Below are positions 46,934 through 58,800 of a stretch of DNA of 64,000 nt, one piece after another. The notes below the pieces were generated by a model. It was not told the origin of the DNA, did not search any database, and saw only the letters and a list, made by a program, of their open reading frames with translations. Each line of letters opens with the position of its first letter. The first letter of the stretch is position 1. Position numbers and translations under genes: made by a program. Source of the stretch: Trichococcus alkaliphilus (GTDB lineage: Bacteria > Bacillota > Bacilli > Lactobacillales > Aerococcaceae); NCBI RefSeq assembly GCF_003008695.1, contig NZ_PXZT01000001.1:62001-126000 (forward strand). The letters run 5' to 3'.

Positions 46934-47699
46934 TTGCTAAAACTCCCATATTGCGTAGTATATAAATGTCTCCATATGTGTTCTCTTGCGAAAAATTGAT
47001 TTTTCTTTCTTTGACCAATTCCAGCATCGCCAAAAATGTATTCACGATCTGCGATTTGGTCTGCACTTCAAAGAAAGCCGTAAATGGTAGCCTTTGGTCA
47101 GAATCATGCGGCAGGTTCTCCAACTTCTCCATGATCCAGCTCATCGTCTGATCCACCGTATATTGATCTTGTTCCATTCTGGCCTGAAGCGGCTTTTTCT
47201 TCTGCAGTTTCTGATACATTTTCTGAAGAGCGGCAATCAGATCCGCCGCAGAAACTTCGCCTGGAGCAAGCGGGACTGCTTGTTGGAGGTCCTCCAGATC
47301 CGTTGCCGGCTTTGTGAAATACAGGCCGCGTTCTTGTTCCATGGTTTTCAATGCCTTGGCGGCTTCCTGGAATTGCTTGTATTCCACCAATTGTTGAATC
47401 AAGCTTTCCCTTGGATCTTCGCCCTCTTCATAGAACTCCTCTTCGAAGGTCACTTCTTTTTTCGGAAGCAACATGCGGCTCTTTATCTCCAACAACGTCG
47501 CAGCCATCAGCAGATAATCGCCGGCGATATCCAATTTCATCTCCTGCATCGTGTCCAAGTAACGCAGATATTGAAAAGTCACTTCCGCAATCGGAATATC
47601 GAAAATATCGACTTTCAGCTCTTTGATCAAGTGCAGGAGCAGATCCAGTGGCCCCTCAAAATCCGGCAATATGAGGGTGAGTTCATTTTGTTCGCTCAC
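46926..47699 (-). CDS. scpA: Segregation and condensation protein A (kleisin)
   Basis: Kleisin that bridges the SMC heads and binds an ScpB dimer. N-terminal FEGPLDLLLHLIKELKVDI is the family signature; the middle is charged and helical (KKEVTFEEEFYEEGEDP), and the C-terminal winged helix covers about 170-257. Length 257. It overlaps ribT by four bases and scpB by eight, so the three are translated together. Confidence 0.96.
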   Translation of the reverse strand: MSEQNELTLILPDFEGPLDLLLHLIKELKVDIFDIPIAEVTFQYLRYLDTMQEMKLDIAGDYLLMAATLLEIKSRMLLPKKEVTFEEEFYEEGEDPRESLIQQLVEYKQFQEAAKALKTMEQERGLYFTKPATDLEDLQQAVPLAPGEVSAADLIAALQKMYQKLQKKKPLQARMEQDQYTVDQTMSWIMEKLENLPHDSDQRLPFTAFFEVQTKSQIVNTFLAMLELVKERKINFSQENTYGDIYILRNMGVLANE

Positions 47700-48088
47700 A
47701 ATGATCCACTCGTTTCCTCATCGTTTCGGTTCTGCTGTTTCTGGTTCCATTTGGCGATGAACGGCGCGGTTTCCAGAGTCCCGTTGATTGCGCTTGTTGG
47801 ATAGTTTTGCTGCAAGCCATCCAGCAACCGATGCACGATGCCTTCCTTCCGGAAAGAAGGCGAGACAGCGATATGACGAACCAACACCATTGCTTCATGT
47901 ATTTGCACACCTATCAAAGCAACGATGTTATCTGTCTCTTCATCTTTCCACAAGAATAGTTTCCTATCGACATTTTCAATGTAGCTTTCCATTTCCGGCT
48001 TCAGCCTCGCTACATTTTTTAGATCTGTCACATAAGAAAGCAGACCCATAGCTATTTTTTCACATGATTGATTATAAGAAATGAACAC
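47696..48088 (-). CDS. ribT: GNAT acetyltransferase RibT
   Basis: A 130-residue GNAT-fold protein matching Bacillus RibT in sequence pattern: SCEKIAMGLLSYV, then ENVDRKLFLWKDEE, then VRHIAVSPSFRKEGI as the acetyl-CoA loop. RibT lies in the riboflavin operon of Bacillus, but its substrate is unknown and no rib biosynthesis genes are here. GTG start with GAAGGAG six bases upstream. It heads ribT-scpA-scpB; in Bacillus ribT also lies just before scpA. Confidence 0.88.
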   Translation of the reverse strand: MFISYNQSCEKIAMGLLSYVTDLKNVARLKPEMESYIENVDRKLFLWKDEETDNIVALIGVQIHEAMVLVRHIAVSPSFRKEGIVHRLLDGLQQNYPTSAINGTLETAPFIAKWNQKQQNRNDEETSGSL

Positions 48089-48124
48089 TTCAATCTCCTT
48101 CTCACTTTGTATTTACCCCGACAG

Positions 48125-48187
48125 CCGTTCTGGGATGCATCATTCTGAACGGTTGCGACTCTTCGCAGCGACGCTGTGCGAGAGAGT
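48125..48187 (-). other. Stem-loops between punA and ribT
   Basis: Two inverted repeats follow the punA stop on the minus strand: an imperfect one at 48158-48187 (ACTCT ... AGAGT with an inner CAGC/GCTG) and CCGTTC / GAACGG at 48125-48152. Neither has a T-run on the minus strand, so termination is uncertain. Confidence 0.4.
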
Positions 48188-48206
48188 TGTTTTCATGACC
48201 CGTCTG

Positions 48207-49025
48207 TTACAGAGCAGCCAATACATTCTTCAGTAAGGCTTTGAATGTTTCTTTGACTCGGGTAGTCGTTTCGACGACTTCTTCATGATTTAGGGTCGCT
48301 TGCATGCCTGAAGCTAAATTAGTTATACAGGAAACACCAAAAATGCGCAAACCTGCATGACGCGCTACTATGGCTTCCGGCACTGTGGACATGCCGACAG
48401 CGTCAGCACCCAGCCCCCGGCACATGCGGATTTCGGCTGGCGTTTCATAAGTCGGACCTGTCAGTCCAAGATAAACGCCTTCCTTCAGATCCAATCCCAT
48501 CTCAGCAGCGACTTGTTTGACTGTCTCTTGATATTCGGCATCGTAGGCTTGGCTCATATCCGTGAAACGCGGACCCTGCTCGGGGTCATTCGGACCGATC
48601 AATGGGTTTTGGCCCGTCAGATTGATGTGGTCCGTGATCAGCATCAGATCCCCGGGCGTGAAGGCATAACTGATACCTCCGGCCGCATTTGTCAGCGCCA
48701 AGGAATGGATGCCCAGATGCTTCATTACCCTGATCGGAAAAGTGACCGCTTCGAGCCCGTAGCCTTCATAGAAATGAAAGCGCCCTTGCATGGCAATGAC
48801 TTTTTTCCCGCTCAGGTTCCCGTACACAAGTTGGCCTTTATGTCCTTCAACCGTCGATACGGGGAAATAAGGGATTTCCTCATACGGGATCGCAATCGCA
48901 TCCGTTATTTCATCAGCCAACTCACCCAAGCCTGAACCCAAAATCAGGCCGAATTCAGGTTCCAATAAGCCTTTTTCTTCCAAAAATTCGGCGGCTATCC
49001 GCACATTGTTTTGATCATTTGTCAT
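48207..49025 (-). CDS. punA: Purine-nucleoside phosphorylase, PunA/PupG type
   Basis: Trimeric phosphorylase that splits inosine, guanosine and their deoxy forms to base and ribose 1-phosphate. Phosphate-binding GLILGSGLGELAD near residue 30, the signature YGNLSGKKVIAMQGRFHFYEG, and the base-binding block MSTVPEAIVARHAGLRIFGVSC. ATG 49025 has GAGGTG upstream. Length 272. It lies 14 bases after deoB, whose enzyme handles the sugar phosphate produced. Confidence 0.96.
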   Translation of the reverse strand: MTNDQNNVRIAAEFLEEKGLLEPEFGLILGSGLGELADEITDAIAIPYEEIPYFPVSTVEGHKGQLVYGNLSGKKVIAMQGRFHFYEGYGLEAVTFPIRVMKHLGIHSLALTNAAGGISYAFTPGDLMLITDHINLTGQNPLIGPNDPEQGPRFTDMSQAYDAEYQETVKQVAAEMGLDLKEGVYLGLTGPTYETPAEIRMCRGLGADAVGMSTVPEAIVARHAGLRIFGVSCITNLASGMQATLNHEEVVETTTRVKETFKALLKNVLAAL

Positions 49026-49039
49026 ATTCCCACACCTCA

Positions 49040-50209
49040 CTAGTCCAATTCATCCAAAAAGCTGCGGCCATTTTGAGTAGCGGCCACCCGAAAATTATCG
49101 GATACGGTCGCGCCGATATCCGCAAACTTGCCTTGATCCATCTTACCGCGGCCTGCCATTTTTTTCGAATAAGCCAACAATGGAACATATTCGCGCGTAT
49201 GATCTGTTCCCGGAAACGTTGGATCATTCCCGTGATCTGCTGTGATCAGCAGCAAATCATCATCCGCTAAAGCAGCCAATATTTCCGGAATGCGCGCATC
49301 AAAATCTTCGATTGCCTCAGCATACCCTTTCACATCCCGGCGATGCCCGAACAGAGCATCGAAATCAACCAAGTTCAAGAAACTCAGGCCCCGGAAATCT
49401 TTTTCCATGACCATCAGCAGCTGGTCGACGCCGTCCATATTGCTTTTCGTACGCACATATTCCGTGATGCCTTGGCCGTTGTAGATGTCATTGATTTTAC
49501 CGATTGCGATGACATCGTAGCCGGCTTCCTTCAAATGATCCAATGTTGTTTGCCCGAATGGGTCCAAGGCGTAATCGTGCCGATTGCTTGTGCGGGTAAA
49601 ATGACCTGGAGTCCCGATATACGGTCTGGCGATGATCCGGCCGATCATATAGGGGTCTTCCAAAGTGATTGCTCTGACATATTCGCAGATTGCATACAAT
49701 TCTTCAAGCGGAATGATGTCTTCGTGTGCAGCAATCTGCAGCACCGGATCCGCCGAGGTGTAGACGATCAGATCACCGGTCTTCATTTGGTGCTCACCGA
49801 ACTCATCCAGGATTTCGGTCCCGCTTGCCGGCTTGTTCCCGATAATCTTCCGGCCTGTATGGTTTTCGATTTTCTCGATCAATTCCTGCGGGAACCCTTC
49901 AGGAAAAACGCGGAATGGCGACTGAATGTTCAGCCCCATGATTTCCCAATGGCCTGTCATCGTATCTTTACCGACGGACTGCTCCTCGAGTTTTGTATAG
50001 TAGCCGATGGATGCGCTGTCCGGCTTGACGCCGCTCAGTTCGCGGATGTTGCCCAAACCCAACTTTTCCAGATTAGGAATTGCCAGTCCGGCAACTTCAG
50101 CGATATGCCCAAGCGTATCCGAGCCGACATCGCCGAATTTGTCGGCATCAGGGGCTTCACCGATTCCGACTGAATCCAACACAATCAAATGGATGCGATT
50201 AAATTTCAT
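49040..50209 (-). CDS. deoB: Phosphopentomutase
   Basis: Converts ribose 1-phosphate and deoxyribose 1-phosphate to the 5-phosphates, linking nucleoside salvage to central metabolism. Alkaline phosphatase-superfamily metal sites are visible: [16 protein letters not shown] at the N-terminus, the phospho-acceptor Thr in [10 protein letters not shown] near residue 88, and [19 protein letters not shown] near the end. Length 389. Between xerD and punA, the Bacillus ripX-drm-pupG order. Confidence 0.97.
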   Translation of the reverse strand: MKFNRIHLIVLDSVGIGEAPDADKFGDVGSDTLGHIAEVAGLAIPNLEKLGLGNIRELSGVKPDSASIGYYTKLEEQSVGKDTMTGHWEIMGLNIQSPFRVFPEGFPQELIEKIENHTGRKIIGNKPASGTEILDEFGEHQMKTGDLIVYTSADPVLQIAAHEDIIPLEELYAICEYVRAITLEDPYMIGRIIARPYIGTPGHFTRTSNRHDYALDPFGQTTLDHLKEAGYDVIAIGKINDIYNGQGITEYVRTKSNMDGVDQLLMVMEKDFRGLSFLNLVDFDALFGHRRDVKGYAEAIEDFDARIPEILAALADDDLLLITADHGNDPTFPGTDHTREYVPLLAYSKKMAGRGKMDQGKFADIGATVSDNFRVAATQNGRSFLDELD

Positions 50210-50254
50210 GATCCTGTTCCTCCCTTATCCTCAGCGGACTTGATCCGTTGCGCT

Positions 50255-51163
50255 TCAAGCACGAGGATGATACTTTTGATAGATTTCTGCCATTCTTTCT
50301 GTTGTGATGTGCGTATAAATCTGGGTTGTGGAAATATCGGCATGCCCCAACAGTTCCTGCACGATCCGCAGATCCGCCCCGTTTTCCAGAATATGCGTCG
50401 CAAAGGAATGGCGCAGCATGTGCGGCGATACATTTTTTTGGATGCCGGCATCCCGCACGGTTTGCTTAAGGTTTTTCCAGATCCCTTGACGGGTGAACCC
50501 ATTGCCATGGAAATTCAGGAACAGGAAGGCCGTTTCTTTCCTCCCATGCGCCAAAGCCGGACGACTGTCCGACAAGTATTCCGCAATCCAGAAGGCGGCC
50601 TCCTCCCCCAAAGGCACGATTCTTTCCTTATCGCCCTTGCCGATCGTTTGGATGAACCCGATATCCAGATGGATTTCGCTCATCGTAATGTGGATGAGTT
50701 CACTGACGCGAAGACCGGTGGCATACAACAGTTCCAATATGGCGCGATCCCTCAGGCCCAGGACGGTTTTGACATCCGGAGCAGCCATCAAGCGTTCGAT
50801 TTCAGCCATCGAGAGCACTTTCGGCAACTTTTGTTGTTTTTTCGGCAGCTGGATGGTGACCATCGGATCGTTGGCGATCAATCCTTCTTGCTTCAAATAT
50901 TGATGGAATCTCCGGAGACTCGTGATCATCCTGCCGATAGAAGCTGTCGCCAATTTTTCTTCATTCAAAAATTGAAGATACAAAAGCACATCCGGCTTGG
51001 TCACATCCCCGAATGCGTGAATGGCATTCTTTTCCAAAAAATGGCTGTATTTTCTGAGGTCCCGCTGATAACTGATGATTGTATTGTCGGACAACCCGCG
51101 CTCGATCCTCAAATAACGCCCATATTCATTGATTTCTTCTTCCATGTCGGTAACCCATTTCAT
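50255..51163 (-). CDS. xerD: Site-specific tyrosine recombinase XerD
   Basis: Resolves chromosome dimers at dif together with a second Xer protein. The SAM-like core-binding domain (about 8-95, RGLSDNTIISYQRDLRKY) is followed by the catalytic domain with Arg in ATGLRVSELI, HMLRHSFATHIL, and the nucleophile Tyr in ISTTQIYTHI. Length 302. The start is uncertain: the first ATG lies directly against AAAAGG, and a second ATG six codons later better fits the family N-terminus but is far from any Shine-Dalgarno sequence. Confidence 0.95.
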   Translation of the reverse strand: MKWVTDMEEEINEYGRYLRIERGLSDNTIISYQRDLRKYSHFLEKNAIHAFGDVTKPDVLLYLQFLNEEKLATASIGRMITSLRRFHQYLKQEGLIANDPMVTIQLPKKQQKLPKVLSMAEIERLMAAPDVKTVLGLRDRAILELLYATGLRVSELIHITMSEIHLDIGFIQTIGKGDKERIVPLGEEAAFWIAEYLSDSRPALAHGRKETAFLFLNFHGNGFTRQGIWKNLKQTVRDAGIQKNVSPHMLRHSFATHILENGADLRIVQELLGHADISTTQIYTHITTERMAEIYQKYHPRA

Positions 51164-51173
51164 CCTTTTGAGG

Positions 51174-51629
51174 CTATTTATTCCTCAGTTTTTGTTGGCA
51201 TTCGCGGCAGATGCCATGGAAAGTCAAGCGATGGTCTTTTACCACGAATTGATAGCGGGCTTCGACATCTTTTTCGACCTCACCCAGCAGATCCTCGTGT
51301 ATTTCCTCGATGTTGCCGCATTCGATGCACAAAAGATGATGATGGAAATGCTCATTGCTGGTCCTTCTTAAATCGTAGCGGGATAAGCCATCTTCGAACA
51401 CTACTTTGTACGTGATGTTCAATTCGGTCAAGATTTCCAATGTACGATAGACCGTCGCAAGGCCGATATCAGGATGTTTAAGCCGCAACAGCAGGAAAAT
51501 CTCCTCCGCACTGAGATGCTCCTTTTCCTTTTCCAGCAGCACGCCGACAGTCGCTTCCCGTTGTGGAGTGAGCTTGAATCCTGCCTCTTGCAATTGTTTT
51601 TTGATGGTGTTTAATGACAATTCCGTCAC
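51174..51629 (-). CDS. fur: Fur-family transcription regulator
   Basis: Metal-dependent repressor, 151 residues. The N-terminal winged helix has FKLTPQREATVGVLL and GLATVYRTLEILTEL; the metal-binding and dimer domain has HFHHHLLCIECGNIEEI and a second CxxC near the end (CREC), the structural zinc site. Position beside xerD-deoB-punA matches Bacillus fur, so iron is the likely signal, but PerR or Zur type cannot be excluded from sequence alone. Confidence 0.9.
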   Translation of the reverse strand: MTELSLNTIKKQLQEAGFKLTPQREATVGVLLEKEKEHLSAEEIFLLLRLKHPDIGLATVYRTLEILTELNITYKVVFEDGLSRYDLRRTSNEHFHHHLLCIECGNIEEIHEDLLGEVEKDVEARYQFVVKDHRLTFHGICRECQQKLRNK

Positions 51630-51662
51630 TGCTGTCGGCTCCTTTGAGGACAGGTTGAAGAC

Positions 51663-52529
51663 CTAATCCTTTTTGATTAATTTAGTGTGTCCATCTTCTT
51701 GGATGATCAGTCTGGCCTTCAATAAATGGCCCAAGGCTCTTTTGAATTGCGCTTTGCTGATGCCAAAGTATTCTTTGATTGCTTCCGGATCACTCTTGTC
51801 CCAATAAGGCAAACTGTGCGTGGGGCTCTGCTCCAACAATACCAAAATCATGGCTGCATCCTCACTGATCGCTTCATGCGCACGCGGCTTCAAGGACAGA
51901 TTCAGCATGCCGTGTTGACTGATGCCGACGACCCGCCCGCTGACGACTTCGCCCAAGCGCGGTTCAATCTCCCGCTCGGATGGGTGGATGAATCCGATGT
52001 AACCATCGTCCGTCAAGATGAACGTCCCTATTAATTTCAAACGGAAGACGGTTCCGGTAATGTCCTTGTTTTTCAATTCCTCACCCGGAATACGGGAAAT
52101 GGAACGGAATACCGGTTCGTCGGCGATGATGCCCCACAAACGGTCTTTGCTGTCCTGCTCCAGGGCGATCAGAAGTCGGTCTCCCTTTTTCGGCCAGAGC
52201 GATTTGATGTCGGGCAAGTTATCCAAGGAAACAACAATTTCTTTGTCGTCCAGGCCGATGTCCACAAACACGCCTAAGTCTTTCCGGACAGCCACAACTG
52301 TTCCCCAACCATATTGGCCCACTTGGCTCGCTGGCTCCTTTAAGGTCATGCGAAGTTGCTTGTTCATCCCTTCGTACACAAATCCTTTGACAGTGTCACC
52401 CAATTGCAATGCCGTTTCCGACTCTTCTTTATCCAATCTGTAGGTGATGCCGTCTTTCTGAACGAACACACTTTTTTCGTTCTCGTCCACGATCACACCT
52501 GTAATGATTGTACCCAGTACTTTACTCAT
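51663..52529 (-). CDS. cvfB: S1-domain RNA-binding regulator CvfB
   Basis: RNA-binding protein of the CvfB/YitL family, in Staphylococcus a virulence and RNA-stability regulator. Three tandem S1-like domains (about 1-65, 70-135 with GVFVDIGLDDKEIVVS, 145-215) and a C-terminal winged helix (about 225-288, DPEAIKEYFGISKAQFKRALGHLLK). ATG 52529 gives MSKVLGTIITG with TGGAGG upstream; an in-frame extension of 38 codons overlaps the promoter and is rejected. Length 288. Confidence 0.92.
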   Translation of the reverse strand: MSKVLGTIITGVIVDENEKSVFVQKDGITYRLDKEESETALQLGDTVKGFVYEGMNKQLRMTLKEPASQVGQYGWGTVVAVRKDLGVFVDIGLDDKEIVVSLDNLPDIKSLWPKKGDRLLIALEQDSKDRLWGIIADEPVFRSISRIPGEELKNKDITGTVFRLKLIGTFILTDDGYIGFIHPSEREIEPRLGEVVSGRVVGISQHGMLNLSLKPRAHEAISEDAAMILVLLEQSPTHSLPYWDKSDPEAIKEYFGISKAQFKRALGHLLKARLIIQEDGHTKLIKKD

Positions 52530-52570
52530 ATTTTTCCTCCAGACGGTCTTTCCGTCGCTGTATTTCTTCC

Positions 52571-52599
52571 ATTTTATCATATCACAAAATGATTTCCAA
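52571..52599 (-). promoter_or_regulatory. Promoter of the cvfB-fur-xerD-deoB-punA run
   Basis: On the minus strand TTGGAA (52594-52599), 17 bases, TAAAAT (52571-52576) with TGA upstream, 42 bases before cvfB. Confidence 0.75.
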
Positions 52600-52651
52600 A
52601 GCGTCGTTGTTGTGAGCTTGTCATATTTTTGATATTTATGCATTATATCCC

Positions 52652-52677
52652 ATCGGCCTGTTGAAACAGAGGCCGAT
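52652..52677 (-). other. Second hairpin downstream of pyk
   Basis: Inverted repeat ATCGGCC / GGCCGAT with a twelve-base loop, between the pyk terminator and the cvfB promoter. No T-run follows. Confidence 0.5.
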
Positions 52678-52690
52678 TATGCTTAAGCAA

Positions 52691-52724
52691 AGCAAATGGG
52701 TCCGAGACTCTCGTCCCAGACCCA
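52691..52724 (-). terminator. Terminator of pfkA-pyk
   Basis: A 12-base-pair stem with a four-base loop (52697-52708 with 52713-52724). On the minus strand all twelve positions pair, two of them as G-U; on the plus strand those two are mismatches, so the structure belongs to the minus-strand RNA. The tail ATTTGCTTT is T-rich rather than a pure T-run. Confidence 0.8.
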
Positions 52725-52749
52725 AAGATGCTCTCTAATTTAGTTAAAC

Positions 52750-54507
52750 TTAGATGGTAGTAGTTGCACCGCGGTAGATGATGCCGCGACGAGAATCGAT
52801 CGTGATCAATTCATTGTCTTGCACTAATGTAGTCGCATTTTCTGCTCCTACGATTACCGGAATGCCGCTTGCGATGCCGACTACAGCAGCATGACTTGTC
52901 AAGCCGCCAGCTTCAACGATTACCGCTGCAGCTTTTTCAAATGCAGGCGTATAGTCTTTATCAGAGTTCTTCAACACTAAGATGCAGTCCTCTGTCACTT
53001 TAGCGATTGCTTCTTCAGCTGAAAGGGCCACGACAGCTTTACCGATGACAGATTTGTCGCCGATACCTTGGCCGGAAGTCAATTTCGTTCCGATCAATTG
53101 GATCTTCATCAAGTTGGTAGTGCCGCGTTCGCCTACTGGTACGCCGGCAGTGATGATGATCAAGTCGCCTTCTTTAGCGAAGTTTTCTTCTTTGGCAACT
53201 TTTGCAGCCAATTCCATCATTTCATCAGTGGAATCTGGTTTTTCGGTTACGAACGGATACACACCCCATGAAAGGGCCAATCCACGTCTTTGACGCTCCG
53301 AGAAAGTGATTGCAACGATGTGTGATTTCGGACGGTATTTAGAGATCATGCGCGCTGTATGTCCAGACTCAGTAGCGGCAACGATTGTTTGAATGTTAAG
53401 ATTGCGTGCAGTATGTCCAACTGATTGACCGATTGCTTCAGCCATATCTGTGTTGCTGTATGCTTTCAAAGCAAATGCATCTTGTCCAACGATCGCTTCT
53501 TCAGTACGGATAGCGATTGTAGCCATTGTCGTAACAGCTTCAACCGGGTAATCACCAGCAGCTGTTTCTCCGGATAGCATAACTGCATCCGTTCCGTCGA
53601 AGATAGCGTTGGCAACGTCTCCTGCTTCAGCACGTGTAGGACGTGGGTTGCGTTGCATAGAATCCAGCATTTGAGTTGCTGTAATGACTGGTTTGCCTAA
53701 AGCGTTACATTTTTTGATCAACATTTTTTGTGCGATAGGAACTTCTTCAGTAGGGATTTCCACTCCTAAGTCACCACGGGCAACCATCAAACCTTGAGAA
53801 ACTTTCAAGATTTCGTCGATGTTATCAAGACCTTCTTGGTTTTCGATTTTAGGGATGATTTGGATGTGGGTTGCATTATGTTTTTCCAAAATTTCAGTGA
53901 TAGCCAATACATCACTTGCGCGACGCACGAAGCTTGCTGCGATGAAATCAACATCATTTTCGATACCGAAGATGATATCGTCAGCATCTTTTTGTGTAAG
54001 ACCAGGGAAGTTTGTTTTGATACCAGGAAGATTGACACCTTTTTTGTTTTTCAAGATACCTGAGTTTTTGATCAAAGTAACAATTTCATTGTTCTCTTTG
54101 TCAAGTTCAGTCACTTCAAGGTCAATCAAGCCGTCATCCAATAGAATGTGGTTTCCGACAACAACATCGTTGATCAATTCTGGGTAAGTGATAGAGAATT
54201 TATCTTTCGTACCCTCAACTTCTGTCATGGAGATTCTTACTGTTTCGCCGGTGATCAAGGAAACGATGCCGTCCTTCATGTTGTTTGTACGGATTTCAGG
54301 CCCTTTTGTATCCAATAGGATAGCGCACATTTTACCTGTGATTTTTGATGCTTCGCGGATGTTGACGATACGAGCGCCGTGCTCTTCAAAGTCACCGTGC
54401 GAGAAGTTCAAGCGGGCAACGTTCATGCCTGCGTTCATCAATTTAACAAGTGTTTCTACAGATTCACTGGCAGGCCCGATCGTACATACAATTTTTGTCT
54501 TTTTCAT
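52750..54507 (-). CDS. pyk: Pyruvate kinase
   Basis: Last step of glycolysis: phosphoenolpyruvate plus ADP to pyruvate plus ATP. N-terminal [13 protein letters not shown], catalytic block around [17 protein letters not shown] with the metal ligands, and [10 protein letters not shown]. At 585 residues it has the extra C-terminal domain of many Firmicutes, resembling the PEP-utilising swivel domain ([21 protein letters not shown] near residue 545). ATG 54507 is chosen over an in-frame start six codons upstream. It follows pfkA by 50 bases. Confidence 0.97.
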   Translation of the reverse strand: MKKTKIVCTIGPASESVETLVKLMNAGMNVARLNFSHGDFEEHGARIVNIREASKITGKMCAILLDTKGPEIRTNNMKDGIVSLITGETVRISMTEVEGTKDKFSITYPELINDVVVGNHILLDDGLIDLEVTELDKENNEIVTLIKNSGILKNKKGVNLPGIKTNFPGLTQKDADDIIFGIENDVDFIAASFVRRASDVLAITEILEKHNATHIQIIPKIENQEGLDNIDEILKVSQGLMVARGDLGVEIPTEEVPIAQKMLIKKCNALGKPVITATQMLDSMQRNPRPTRAEAGDVANAIFDGTDAVMLSGETAAGDYPVEAVTTMATIAIRTEEAIVGQDAFALKAYSNTDMAEAIGQSVGHTARNLNIQTIVAATESGHTARMISKYRPKSHIVAITFSERQRRGLALSWGVYPFVTEKPDSTDEMMELAAKVAKEENFAKEGDLIIITAGVPVGERGTTNLMKIQLIGTKLTSGQGIGDKSVIGKAVVALSAEEAIAKVTEDCILVLKNSDKDYTPAFEKAAAVIVEAGGLTSHAAVVGIASGIPVIVGAENATTLVQDNELITIDSRRGIIYRGATTTI

Positions 54508-54557
54508 AGAAAATAAGCACCTCATTTTATATTTTGTAAAACGTAATCAACTTCTGG

Positions 54558-55842
<1,285 letters not shown>

Positions 55843-58800
55843 TCATTTGACAGCAACATTTCCGCTCCCAAAAATGGCCTGCAGTGAATCAAGCAGATCG
55901 GCCGAAATGTCGACCCAGTTTTCTGCCGTCAAGCGCATCGTTTGTTTTGTGGCCTCATTGTAAAGGATGACAGGATGATCCCCTGGTTGCTTGTTCAGGA
56001 TCCGATACATTTTTCCGAACAATTCAGGCGTGTTGTTTTCCGCCGTCAAACGGATGAAGACATTCTCCTTTTTTTTACCCATCATTTCCTGATAGGCTTC
56101 GGCATCCCAAATATGCGTGACCAAAAAATTCGTTTTGTCGGCTTGTTTCGACCGCTCCAGCTTGCCTTCGACGACAAGCAACTGGTTTGCTTTCAGCAGT
56201 TTCATGAACCGGATATAGTACTCGGGGAAAATCGTGACGCTGATTTCGCCGGTACTGTCTGTCATGTTTGCGAATGCCATTGGGTCGCCCTTCTTTGTCT
56301 GGATTCTTCGGATGTCTTTGATCAATCCCATCGTGCGCATTTTTTTGTCGTATGCCAGCTCGGTGATGTACACAACTGCACCGTTGTTGTACAAATTGCC
56401 GAACTGGTCGATCGGATGGCCCTTCAAAGAATGGCCCAGTGCAGCTTCCTCCAAATCCAGCAATTCCAACAGGGGCAGTTCTTCCGTTTCGACATATTTC
56501 GGTTCCAGTATCGAAAAGAGATCGATGTTGTTTCCGCTGTAATCGATGCTGTTCAGCATACCCGGCAGCGACTCAAGCAGCGTCGCGCGCGAATGCCCGA
56601 AACTGTCGAACGCCCCGCTATAGATGAGCGGTGTGATATTTTCGTTCCTCAGCCACTTCGGATGGATCCTTCTCAAAAATTGAACGAAATCCTTATAGTG
56701 CCCATGACCTTGGCGTTCTTTGATGATTTCCTGGATAAAATCGCGTCTGAGACCTTTGATCCCGCCCAAGCCGAATTGGATTGTCTGCTGCTGCAGCGCA
56801 AACTTCCAGTTGCTTGTGTTGATGTCCGGATAGGAAATGCTGATGTTGCGCCTTTTCAGTTCGATGAAATACTCCCTCATCTTATCCGAGTGTTGGTTGA
56901 CGGAATTTAGCAAAGCGGCGAAAAATGCTTCCGGGAAGTGCGCCTTCATGTAGGCAAGTTGGTAGGCTATGAAAGAATAGGCGACCGAATGCGAACGGTT
57001 GAACCCGTAATTGGCGAACCGCTCGATGTAATCGTACACTTGCTCGGCTGTCTGCTCGGAATAGCCTTGTTGCAGCGAACCTTCAATAAAGTGTCTTCTT
57101 TCTTCATCAATGGCCGATTTTTGTTTTTTGCCTATCGCTCTTCTGAGGATATCCGCTTCCCCCAAACTGAAGCCAGCCATCCGGGAAGCCACCTGCATGA
57201 CCTGTTCCTGATAGACCATTACCCCGTAGGTTACCTCGAGGATCGATTTCAGATCGGGATGGAGATAATCGATTTCGGCCAACCCTTTTTTCCGCGAAAT
57301 GAAGAGGTCGATCTGTTCCATCGGACCCGGCCGGTAAAGCGCATTGACGGCGGCGACATCTTCGATCGATTCCGGCCCGAGCTTGCGCAACACATTTTTT
57401 ATGCCTGGGGATTCAAACTGGAACACCCCGTTCGTATCCGCTTTTCGGAATATATCGAGCGTCCGATCATCATCCATCGGTATTTCCCAAATGTTGATGC
57501 TCTCATTGTGCGCAGCGCTGGCCAACTGCACCGCATCGTTCAGTATCGTCAGATTTTTCAGCCCCAGGAAGTCCATTTTGAGCAGGCCGATTTCTTCGAT
57601 GTTGCCCATCGTGTATTGCGTCAGATACAGATCGCTGTTTTTCTTCTGCAAAGGCACAATGTCCCTTAACGGATTGTCGCTGATGACGACGCCAGCCGCA
57701 TGAGTGGAGACATGCCGCGGGACGCCTTCGATTTTTTCGGCAGTCTCATACAGGAGGCGATTCACATCGTTCGTGCTGATCAGATGCTGCAGTTCTTTCG
57801 ATTTCTGTCTTGCCTCCGCCAGACTGATGCCCAATTGATTCGGGATTGCATTCGACCAGGCTTGCGCCTCCGCAACCGTTAGTCCGAATACTCTGGCGGT
57901 ATCCCGCAAAGACATTTTTGCTGCCAGCGTCCCAAATGTGGCTATCTGGGCGACATGGTCCGAACCGTATTTGTCCCTGACATAATGCAGAATATCATCC
58001 CTTCGGTTATCCGGGAAATCCAAATCGATATCCGGCAGGTTGTAGCGTTCTTTGTTCAAAAAACGCTCAAACAACAGATTGTATTTGATGGGATCGACAT
58101 GGGTGATGCGCAGGACGTATGACACGAGCGAACCGGCGGCAGATCCCCGGCCGGCTCCCGGCATGATTTTCGCTTTTCTGGCATACGCCATCACATCCCA
58201 AACGATAAGGAAGTAATCATCGAAGCCCATTTCATGGATGACTTCCAATTCGTATGCCAAGCGTTTTTCATATGCTGCATCCGGGGCAGTGATCCGCTGA
58301 CGCAGCCCTTCTTCGCAGAGTCTCCTGAGGTATGCTTGGGGTGTCGTCCCGGCAGGCAGCGGGTAGCGCGGCAACAACGACTGATGCAGCGGCAGATCGA
58401 TTTCGATTTCGTCCGCAATTTTCTGGGTCGTTTCAGCCGACTCGACCAAATCAGCTTCCCGGAATTTTCTTTCTATTTCTCCGCAAGACGGCAAGTAATA
58501 CGTACCGTCCAAAGCTTCCGACTGCAGATCCACCTTTTCGTTCGCTTCGATCGCTTTCAGGACACGGCAACTGAAATTGTCGCTCGGTTCCAGATATCTG
58601 ACATCATGCATAGCTGTTGTCGGAATGTTTGTCGCCTGCGATAAACGCTTCAATTGCGGAATGATCTGTTTCATTTTCTCGTGGAGCTGAACGCCTATAT
58701 AAAAATTGCCGTGGTTGAAGATTTTTTTCCAGGCCAAACTGGCTGCTTTGGCGTTCTCCTGATCGTTTCCGTTCAAAAAGCTTTCGATCTCGCCCTTTTC

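Noticed and set aside
50189-51415. Long plus-strand open frame (408 codons) across deoB, xerD and fur
   Set aside because: It runs antisense to three certain genes and shows no recognisable domain; chance open frame.
55942-56910. Plus-strand open frame (322 codons) inside dnaE
   Set aside because: Antisense shadow of dnaE with biased, Phe- and Gln-rich composition and no motif.
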